Below are positions 1 through 5,900 of a DNA stretch of 15,696 nt, piece by piece (within the stretch, counting starts at the first letter, position 1; each line of letters begins with the position of its first letter). The translations under genes were made by a program, and so were the position numbers. The DNA is from Polyangiaceae bacterium (lineage in GTDB: Bacteria > Myxococcota > Polyangia > Polyangiales > Polyangiaceae): the NCBI GenBank assembly GCA_025936205.1, contig JAICTU010000192.1, positions 1-15,696 of the forward strand, given 5' to 3'. The notes under the pieces were generated by a model. That model saw only the letters and a program-made list of their open reading frames with translations. It made no database searches and was not told where the DNA came from.

Positions 1-343
1 CGGCGGCGTGCCACGCCGGCATCCGCTCCGTCGGAGCAGCTCGCCAGGTCCCCCCGCGCCGTACAAAATCGAGGTTTCCATGGAAACTTCGATTTGCGAG
101 CGAGAACCCCTCCGCCGAAGGCCTCAGAATGCTTCAGCGCCGCACGGCAATCCCGCGCGAGCTGCGCAGCCGGTGAACTCCAGGGGATCACGGGCTCTTT
201 CGCGCCCGGTTCGCGGGGATTCCTCAGGGCCGGGCCTCAGCCGCGAGTCACTCAGCGAAACCTCGGGACAATGGGCGCTTCGCCCACGCGTCGTCGTCTG
301 TGATTCTTACCACTCGCGGCGGTCCCCTTTTTGTGGCGGCAGT
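1..343. other. Gene-poor left edge
   Basis: No convincing coding sequence is visible in this stretch on either strand. Open frames exist but their translations are Arg/Pro/Ser-rich with no recognisable motif, as expected from random GC-rich DNA. The one structured element is the near-palindrome listed separately at 66-95. The segment directly precedes the remnant of an acetyltransferase gene, so it may be decayed DNA. Confidence 0.4.
66..95. repeat. 30-bp near-perfect palindrome
   Basis: The half-site AAATCGAGGTTTCCA is followed directly by TGGAAACTTCGATTT. The 15-bp arms meet at a central CATG and mismatch at one pair only (a G opposite T, wobble-compatible). There is no spacer, so this is a dyad rather than a stem-loop. 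It is AT-richer than its surroundings. It could be a dimeric regulator's operator or a dispersed palindromic repeat; no intact gene starts close to it, so a regulatory target cannot be named. Confidence 0.6.
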
Positions 344-502
344 CTGGAGGCAGAGGCCCGAGCATTGGGCCTACGCGAGCTGAACCTGACGAGTACCGGC
401 AGTGCACGGAGCTTTCACGAGCGCCCGGGCTTCGTTGCGGCCGGGTCTGCACGGACCGCTGACGGCGTGTTGAAGGGCTACCCGTACAAGAAGGTACTCT
501 GA
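344..502 (+). pseudogene. GNAT N-acetyltransferase, C-terminal remnant
   Basis: The last ~52 codons of an open frame ending at the stop at 500-502 read like the C-terminal third of a GCN5-related N-acetyltransferase. 'EAEARALGLREL' matches the end of the acetyl-CoA-binding helix and following strand. 'SARSFHERPGFVAAG' matches the conserved 'ARAFYERxGF' motif, and 'GVLKGYPYKKVL' matches the usual final strand. The upstream part of the same frame shows no GNAT fold: the first strands and the R/QxxGxG/A acetyl-CoA loop are missing or unrecognisable. A complete family member is about 140-170 residues, so roughly two thirds is lost. I read this as a decayed or truncated gene. Substrate cannot be inferred. 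Confidence 0.45.
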
Positions 503-693
503 CGTGCGCGGCCCCAGCACCGCTCCGCGCCCCGAGGCTACGCCCGGTGACGTATGTCGGAGGCCCGGCCCTGATCCTGCAGTATTCTAGCTACGTGCTG
601 GCTTCGTGGATCGAGCTGCGGGACGCGCCGGGAGCTTCGCGCTGATCGCGGATCGTTTGCAGGAGCTGGAGTCCCCGCACTGAGGCCAGCAGC
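503..693 (+). other. Intergenic, possible decayed coding segment
   Basis: No intact gene. In one frame from about 565 the translation contains 'ALILQYSSYVLASWIEL', and after a shift of frame near 630 it continues as 'FALIADRLQELESPH' to a stop at 681-683. Both pieces look more protein-like than the surroundings, which would fit a frameshifted remnant. I do not recognise the family, and chance is a real alternative. Confidence 0.2.
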
Positions 694-1590
694 TCAGAGC
701 GGGTCCGCCGAAAACGTGTCGCAGGCATCGGGCTGGCCGCCTGAGTAGCCGCGCTGGAACCAGCGCTGGCGCTGCGCCGAGCTGCCGTGGGTGAAGCTTT
801 CGGGGCGTACCACGCCGGTCTCGTTGCGTTGCAGGGTGTCGTCCCCGATTTTGCTGGCGGCGTTCAGGGCCTCTTCGACATCACCCACCTCGAGCAGGTC
901 GCGGCGGTCGGTGCCGTGCGCCCAGACGCCCGCGTAGCAGTCGGCTTGCAGCTCCAGGCGCACGAGCAGGCCACGATCGCCGGATTGCTGCGCGCGTGGA
1001 GCGCCGTGCACTTTCTGGTCGGTGCCCAGCAAGTGTTGCACGTGGTGCCCGACCTCGTGTGCAATCACATACGCCTGGGCGAAGTCGCCCGGCGCCCCGA
1101 GATCGTGCTTGAGCTGGTCGTAGAAGGCGAGGTCGATGTAGACCTTGGTGTCGCCGGGGCAATAGAACGGCCCCATGGCAGCCTCACCCAGCCCGCACCC
1201 AGAGCCGATGCGCCCGCGAAACAGCTCCAGCCGCGCCAGTTGATAGCGCTTGCGGTCGCGCTCGAACTGCTCGTTCCAGGTGTTCTGCGCGTCGTCGAAG
1301 ACGAACGACACAAACTCCTTCATCGGCTGCTGCTTCTCCAGCTCCGCACTGGACTGGGGTGAGCCCGTACCCGATTGTGATCGGCCGCCGACCGCGCTGC
1401 CCCCCGGGTCGAAGCGCCCGGCGAAGTAGAGCACCGCAGCTCCCACCAGCACTCCCGGCAAGCCGAAGCGACGGAACAAGAGCCCGAGCAGGTTGGCGCT
1501 GCCGGCAGACATGCCTCCGCCGCCCGCGGGCAACTCTTCCCCACGCCGGTCGTCGACCTGGTTGCTCTTGTAGCCCCGCGGGACGCGCAT
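694..1590 (-). CDS. Neutral zinc metallopeptidase, YpfJ/KPN_02809 family
   Basis: 298 residues, matching the usual length of the bacterial 'neutral zinc metallopeptidase' (Zn_peptidase, PF04228) family. The N-terminus 'MRVPRGYKSNQVDDRRG' is the family's typical opening and supports the start at 1590. A Gly-rich stretch and one membrane segment follow (about residues 43-58), so the catalytic domain (about 88-298) is probably membrane-anchored and extracytoplasmic. The zinc site is HEVGHH (H178, E179, H182), with a likely third ligand in 'ELQADCYAG' (E214 or D217). C132 and C144 flank the conserved 'GCGLGEAAMGPFYCPGD' region and may form a disulfide. No clear Shine-Dalgarno sequence precedes the start. 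It appears monocistronic. The biological substrate of this family is not established; peptidase activity is inferred from the motif. Confidence 0.9.
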   Translation of the reverse strand: MRVPRGYKSNQVDDRRGEELPAGGGGMSAGSANLLGLLFRRFGLPGVLVGAAVLYFAGRFDPGGSAVGGRSQSGTGSPQSSAELEKQQPMKEFVSFVFDDAQNTWNEQFERDRKRYQLARLELFRGRIGSGCGLGEAAMGPFYCPGDTKVYIDLAFYDQLKHDLGAPGDFAQAYVIAHEVGHHVQHLLGTDQKVHGAPRAQQSGDRGLLVRLELQADCYAGVWAHGTDRRDLLEVGDVEEALNAASKIGDDTLQRNETGVVRPESFTHGSSAQRQRWFQRGYSGGQPDACDTFSADPL

Positions 1591-1686
1591 GGAGCGCTAC
1601 TATGCCAACTTCGAGACCAAGCGCCCAGCTCCAGAATGGGGCCGCTTGATTTCCCCAATGATTCGGGCATCTCGTTTCTGACTGCA

Positions 1687-1850
1687 GTGGCCAGTGCGAA
1701 GTTACGGATCGGACACGCCGATGGGCAGGTGGAGGAGCGGACGGTCGCCCCTGGCTCCTATCGCGTGGGGCGTGAAGACGCCGACATCGTACTGCCACAC
1801 GGCAGCGTGTCGGCGCGCCATGCCGTGCTGGAGGTGAGCGCGCTGGAGCT
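1687..1850 (+). pseudogene. Truncated FHA domain (N-terminal half), inverted paralogue of the neighbour
   Basis: Translated from the GTG at 1687, this gives 'VASAKLRIGHADGQVEER...' through 'VSARHAVLEV'. It includes the FHA signatures GRE and SxRH that bind phosphothreonine in this fold. Over 44 positions it matches 26 residues of the FHA domain of the FHA-PrsW gene on the opposite strand. The conserved second half of an FHA domain (the 'DLGSRNGT' block) is absent. Homology stops at about 1835 and the frame then runs into antisense of the PrsW gene's last codons, stopping at 1965. It is therefore a broken copy, not a functional FHA protein. A short leader frame at 1589-1681 precedes it but is unrecognised. 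Confidence 0.65.
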
Positions 1851-3323
1851 TCACGCCGGCCGCGGCCGGGCCAGCTGCTTGCGATACGCCGCCAGCTGCT
1901 GGCGCAGGGGCACGATGAAATCGGCGCTGAGCGTCAGCTGCTTTGCGCTGCTCGCGCGCGCATAGTGCCACTTGGAGAGGCCGAGACGTGCGGCCGCGCG
2001 CAAGAACTCCACGCCCGCGCTGCCATACTGCAAGCGCGCCAGGAACAAGCCGAAGGGATGGCACACGCGCCGCACGTCGGCGCGCGTCAGGTTGCCCATG
2101 TGGATCTCGTCTTCGAGAAAGTGGCCGATGATGCGGCTGCGCCGCACCACCAGCGCCACCACCAGGCCAAAGAACGAGAGCACGAACAAGAACCAGAGCG
2201 GCAAGGTGATCGAGAGCAGGGGCTTGCCCAAGAAGCCCTGCAGCGTCGCCACGCCGTTCCAGAAACCGTGCAGCGTCACCGCGGCCACATATCCGCCGAG
2301 CGGCGCCAGCCAGCGCAGCCGCGGCTGTGTGCTCTCGCGCGCCAGCCCCAGGCCGATGCCCGTCATCGACGTGAACACCGGATGGCACCAGGGCGAGAGG
2401 ATACCGCGCATCAGGAACGTCGCCTCCAGCACGCCCTGCCCGCCCCGAGACGCCGTCGCGTAATAGGTGACGTTCTCGATGGTCGCGAAACCGATGGCGG
2501 TGAAGGTGGCGTACATGATGCCGTCGATCACCCCGTCGAACTCGCGCCGTAGAAACAGGAACACGCCGAGCACGCCCAGCCCCTTCCAGAACTCCTCGAC
2601 GATCGGCGCGCTCACCACGGCTCCGGCGATGGCCGCCGCCTGATCACCGCCCAGCTCCGCGGCCACCGAGGCCACCACCGTGTTGATCAACGCGGCGAAG
2701 CCGACCGCGGCGAACGCGCCCCAGAACAAGCAGCCGCAGAGCGCGTACCAGGGCTCGGGATCGTAGCGATCGAGCAGACGCGGCACGGTCAGGTAGACCA
2801 GACCGGCGGGGAGCGCGAGCAGCGCGCCCGAGATCATCGCGCGCAACTCCTTGGCGTCACCGGCCTGCAGCGGCGGCACCACGAACAGCTGGAGCGCCAG
2901 CAGCGCGCCGAGCAACGTACCGATCCAGAACAGCGCCAGGCCCTGGGCGCGCCGGCGCTTCTCCGAGCGTGCGAGCGCGCTGCTGGCGCTCGGCTGCGGC
3001 GCGGGAGCTGCCGCCGGCTGAAGCCAGGTCAAACTGCTCGCGCCGAGGCGGATCGGCTGATTGGGCAACAGCGCATAGGCGGCCGTCAGCCGCTGGCCCT
3101 CGGGGTCGAAGGTGCCGTTGCGCGACCCCAGATCCGTGATCAAAAGACCAGTGACGGAATCGCCGCCACCCAGCACGTGGAGTTCCGCGTGGCGCGCGGA
3201 CACGTTCTCGTCGCCGAGCACGATGTCGCAACTCTCCCGCCCGAGCGAATATTTGCCGGGCGACAGCGCTCGCTCCTCGAAGCGCTGGTTAGCGTGGCCA
3301 ATTCGCACGCGAATCGCGGTCAT
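1851..3323 (-). CDS. FHA domain - PrsW family intramembrane metalloprotease
   Basis: 490 residues from the ATG at 3323. The open frame extends further upstream, but that part is basic and not FHA-like, whereas 'MTAIRVRIGH' begins the domain cleanly. Residues 5-100 are an FHA domain: GRE at 28-30, S42 and H45 of 'VSARHA', and DLGSRNGT at 64-71. These bind phosphothreonine peptides. A Pro/Ala linker leads to about eight hydrophobic segments from residue 128. The PrsW motifs are present: 'PIVEEFWKG' (E243, E244, K247), 'GFATIENV' (E283, N284), H314 in 'WCHPVF', and 'LHGFWN' (H352, N356). PrsW of Bacillus cleaves an anti-sigma factor within the membrane. Here the FHA domain implies recruitment by a Ser/Thr-kinase-phosphorylated partner, which is inference. 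The C-terminal ~90 residues are cytosolic, basic and of unknown role. The start lacks a good ribosome binding site. Confidence 0.88.
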   Translation of the reverse strand: MTAIRVRIGHANQRFEERALSPGKYSLGRESCDIVLGDENVSARHAELHVLGGGDSVTGLLITDLGSRNGTFDPEGQRLTAAYALLPNQPIRLGASSLTWLQPAAAPAPQPSASSALARSEKRRRAQGLALFWIGTLLGALLALQLFVVPPLQAGDAKELRAMISGALLALPAGLVYLTVPRLLDRYDPEPWYALCGCLFWGAFAAVGFAALINTVVASVAAELGGDQAAAIAGAVVSAPIVEEFWKGLGVLGVFLFLRREFDGVIDGIMYATFTAIGFATIENVTYYATASRGGQGVLEATFLMRGILSPWCHPVFTSMTGIGLGLARESTQPRLRWLAPLGGYVAAVTLHGFWNGVATLQGFLGKPLLSITLPLWFLFVLSFFGLVVALVVRRSRIIGHFLEDEIHMGNLTRADVRRVCHPFGLFLARLQYGSAGVEFLRAAARLGLSKWHYARASSAKQLTLSADFIVPLRQQLAAYRKQLARPRPA

Positions 3324-3396
3324 CGTCCGGACCGCCGAGGGTAGCTGCGAAGCCCGGCGGCGTCGAGATCTGGCGCACTCCGGCACACGACGCCGG

Positions 3397-3409
3397 GCAC
3401 GTTTCGTGC
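3397..3409. promoter_or_regulatory. Small inverted repeat in divergent promoter region
   Basis: GCACG-TTT-CGTGC lies in the 100-bp gap (3324-3423) between the divergent FHA-PrsW and lipoprotein genes, 14 bp before the lipoprotein ATG. It could be an operator or a weak leader hairpin. I see no convincing -35/-10 pair in the gap. Chance occurrence is possible at this size. Confidence 0.2.
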
Positions 3410-3423
3410 AAAACTCCTGGCGA

Positions 3424-3741
3424 ATGAAGCGCCCGCGCTTGAATCCCCGCAAGCTCCTGGTCGCCTCGGCTGGTGTCGCCACGATCAACTACGCGCTGGC
3501 GGCGGGCTGCAGCGGCAAGAAAGGCAGCGAGCACTACGTCATCGCCAACCTCATGCCCGGCCCACCCGGCTTCGAGGTGGACGATGCCACCCTGGGCAAT
3601 GGTGGCTCGTCTCCTGTCTCGACGCCCACCGTAGCGAATCTGGTGGCGCCGCCACCGCCCGTTTCTCCTCCGCCCGTTAGCTTCGAGCCGCGCGATGCGG
3701 GAGCAAAAGACGCAGGCGACGCCGACACGGATGCGGGCTGA
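3424..3741 (+). CDS. Small lipoprotein with Pro-rich and Asp/Ala-rich tail
   Basis: 105 residues from the ATG at 3424. The basic N-terminus 'MKRPRLNPRK' is followed by a short hydrophobic stretch and 'YALAAGC', an imperfect lipobox with the candidate lipidated Cys at residue 29, so a lipid-anchored envelope protein is likely. After 'GSEHYVIANLMPGPPGFEVDD' the chain becomes low-complexity: a Pro-rich run (about residues 78-88), then an acidic 'DAG/DAGDADTDAG' tail common in myxobacterial lipoproteins. I know no function for it. The stop (3739-3741) is one base before the ATG of the ferritin-like gene, so the two are almost certainly one transcript and possibly translationally coupled. The larger open frame starting at 3112 runs antisense to the FHA coding region and was not used. 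Confidence 0.65.
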   Translation: MKRPRLNPRKLLVASAGVATINYALAAGCSGKKGSEHYVIANLMPGPPGFEVDDATLGNGGSSPVSTPTVANLVAPPPPVSPPPVSFEPRDAGAKDAGDADTDAG

Positions 3742-3742
3742 C

Positions 3743-4555
3743 ATGCCCCCTCGTTTCGAGCTGGAGATGCTCGGCGGCGCGGTCGAGAAGCGCTACCGAC
3801 GAGCGCGCCCCGAGGTGGAGGAAATGCCCTGGGGCACACTGGATCTCGGCGGCGTGCCCGAGCAGGAGCGTGTGCGGGCGCGTCTGGCCTGGACCAGCGC
3901 AGCGTATCAGGAGCACCGCACCGGCGTGGGCGTGACCGAGGCGCTGCGGCTCTTGATGCAAGCCCAGGCCCCGCTCGACTTGATCGCGCTCGGCGCGCGC
4001 TTCCCGCTGGATGAGACGGTGCACGTCGAGCTGTGCGCGCGGCTGGCCATGGAGGCGGGCGGTGGCACCGAGATCTTGTACGACCCCACCCGGATGATCC
4101 TCGGCGCGACGCTGCCGGGGCCGCCGCTCCTGCAATGCGCGGAGCTGATGGTGCGCTTCTTCTGCGTGGGCGAGGCGCTCAGCATCCCGCTGCTGCGCGG
4201 CACGTGGAAAGCGGCGCGCCATCCCCTGCCGCGAGCCGTGCTGGGGCGCATCGTCAAGGACGAGGCCGCGCACGGCACGTTCGGGTACCTGTTTCTCGAC
4301 TGGGCAGAGCCACGGCTCACGCGGGAAGATCGGCGGCTGCTCGGGGCCCAGGCCGACCTCGCGATCGACGCCGTGGTGGCCCAGTGGAACGACCTGCGCT
4401 CGCGCCCCAAAGTGGACTGGCACGAAGGCAATGCGCTCGCCTGGATGTCGACCGAGCCCTACCTGGAGCTGGCCGCGCGCTCCATGAACGAGAACGTGCT
4501 GCAGCCGCTGCGCGAGCGCGACATCCCCGTCTCGCGCTTTCCGAACGGCGTTTGA
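3743..4555 (+). CDS. Ferritin-like di-iron domain protein
   Basis: 270 residues from the ATG at 3743; an in-frame ATG at 3731 would add four residues and overlap the previous gene. The carboxylate/His pattern of a ferritin-like four-helix bundle is visible: E57 in 'YQEHRT', E91xxH94 in 'DETVHVE', E144 in 'VGEAL', and E174xxH177 in 'KDEAAHGTF'. Such sites bind two irons and perform O2-dependent oxidation or iron handling. The spacing and the 'DEAAHGTF' motif resemble oxygenase or oxidase-type ferritin-like proteins more than storage ferritins. No signal peptide or membrane segment is seen, so it is probably cytoplasmic unless exported with a partner. It follows the lipoprotein gene by one base and converges with the HTTM gene, with only 6 bp between the stops. 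The substrate cannot be told from sequence. Confidence 0.75.
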   Translation: MPPRFELEMLGGAVEKRYRRARPEVEEMPWGTLDLGGVPEQERVRARLAWTSAAYQEHRTGVGVTEALRLLMQAQAPLDLIALGARFPLDETVHVELCARLAMEAGGGTEILYDPTRMILGATLPGPPLLQCAELMVRFFCVGEALSIPLLRGTWKAARHPLPRAVLGRIVKDEAAHGTFGYLFLDWAEPRLTREDRRLLGAQADLAIDAVVAQWNDLRSRPKVDWHEGNALAWMSTEPYLELAARSMNENVLQPLRERDIPVSRFPNGV

Positions 4556-4561
4556 GGGCGC

Positions 4562-5896
4562 TCAGGGAACCCACTCGCCGATCGGCGTGAGGCTCAGCGG
4601 CGGCTCGCGTGCGTCTTCCGGGCGCACCCGCACCCGCGCCGCGTAGAAGCGGATCAGGTCACCCGCGAGAACTCCGCCTTTCAGCTCCAGGGGCAGCGCG
4701 CGATAGTAGCCGATCAACCGATCGAGCCGCACGCCATCCCCGTACACGCCGCTCGCGCGCCAGGCCATGCCCCAGCGCGCCTGAGGCCGTATGCCGCCAT
4801 GAGCCGGGCTGTCCGGCAACCACTGCTCCGTTCCCTCGTGTACGACCGCGATCCACAGATCCGGCATGTCGGACGAAGCGAGCCACTGGAACGTCGGATA
4901 GCAGGCGAACGGATACGCGCGCAGCTCGCCGCTGGCACCGGCGACGACGGCGCCGCCCACCAGCAGGCTCGCTGCCACGAGCAGCGCACGCGGCGCACGC
5001 GGCAACGCCGGCTGCCCTTGCTCGTGCAGCCCTTGCTCCTGCAGCTGCCGATCCTGCAGCCAGGCCCAGACCCATTCCCAGTCGATCAGCACGACGTAGC
5101 AGCCCAGCAAGGCCTGATACGGCAAGAACATCAGCTCCGCCGCCAACCAGTGAAACGCAGTGCCCAACCCCACCGCGAGCAGGCGGCTCGAGCGCCGAAA
5201 GAGCAGCAACGGAAAGCCGAGCTCGAACGACACCACACCCAGCGCCGCGAGCCGCAATAGCGTCGGATGAGCATCGGGCCGCCAGCTCGGCACCGCGCCG
5301 AACTGCGCCCACTTCCAGAACATCTGATTCTGCAGGTTGTCGCTCCAGATCCAGGCGCTGCCCGATTCGCGCAGCTTCCAGAACCCCGGAAAGAAATAGA
5401 CGGAGGCGAGCAACGCCCAGGATGCATGGAGGGAAAGCCTGACCCCAGCCGCTCCCCCCTCGGGCGGCGCATTCCACCAGCGCAACCGCAGGCGCAGATC
5501 GCACGGACTGCACGCGAGCAGCACCAGGAACCACACCAGATGCATGCTGTGCCGCGGCCCACCGGTGAACTGGGGCAACGCAAACAGGGCCGTGGCGCCC
5601 GCCGCGCCGATCCCCAGGCTCCAGCGGCAGCGCCAACCGAGCAAGCCCAGCAGGCAACCCGCTGCGCACAGCACCTGGGCCGCCGGCACCCAGCGCGCGC
5701 TCCCATCCAGCAGCGGCAACGCCCAGCCCAGCCCGAGCGCGGGAGCTCGCAACGCGCGGGCTGCCTCGGCCCAGCGCGCCGCGTCCCGGAGCTCGCTCGA
5801 GCACAGGACCAACAGGCACACCACCACGCGCGTCAGCGCCAGATTCAGCGCGCCCGACGGGACCGCCACCGGTCGTTCACCTGTGGCAGCGAACAT
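4562..5896 (-). CDS. HTTM-domain (vitamin K-dependent carboxylase-like) membrane protein
   Basis: 444 residues from the ATG at 5896. The frame is open for another 60 codons, but those overlap the dehydrogenase gene and do not look like protein. The chosen start lies 4 bp after the dehydrogenase stop, with 'GTGAGGGA' in front as ribosome binding site. The protein has several hydrophobic segments (about 18-33, 70-88, 94-110, 117-130, 157-172, 214-234, 238-275, 304-320). The family hallmark 'SVYFFPGFWKLRESGSAW' is at 165-182, and 'FHWLAAELMF' at 249-258. A soluble C-terminal part begins with 'YPFACYPTFQWLA', seen in HTTM proteins. HTTM proteins are bacterial relatives of vitamin K gamma-glutamyl carboxylase; most have no assigned reaction. 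Co-transcription with a quinone-cofactor enzyme suggests, but does not prove, a role with quinones or with that enzyme's electron transfer. Confidence 0.82.
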   Translation of the reverse strand: MFAATGERPVAVPSGALNLALTRVVVCLLVLCSSELRDAARWAEAARALRAPALGLGWALPLLDGSARWVPAAQVLCAAGCLLGLLGWRCRWSLGIGAAGATALFALPQFTGGPRHSMHLVWFLVLLACSPCDLRLRLRWWNAPPEGGAAGVRLSLHASWALLASVYFFPGFWKLRESGSAWIWSDNLQNQMFWKWAQFGAVPSWRPDAHPTLLRLAALGVVSFELGFPLLLFRRSSRLLAVGLGTAFHWLAAELMFLPYQALLGCYVVLIDWEWVWAWLQDRQLQEQGLHEQGQPALPRAPRALLVAASLLVGGAVVAGASGELRAYPFACYPTFQWLASSDMPDLWIAVVHEGTEQWLPDSPAHGGIRPQARWGMAWRASGVYGDGVRLDRLIGYYRALPLELKGGVLAGDLIRFYAARVRVRPEDAREPPLSLTPIGEWVP

Positions 5897-5900
5897 TCCC

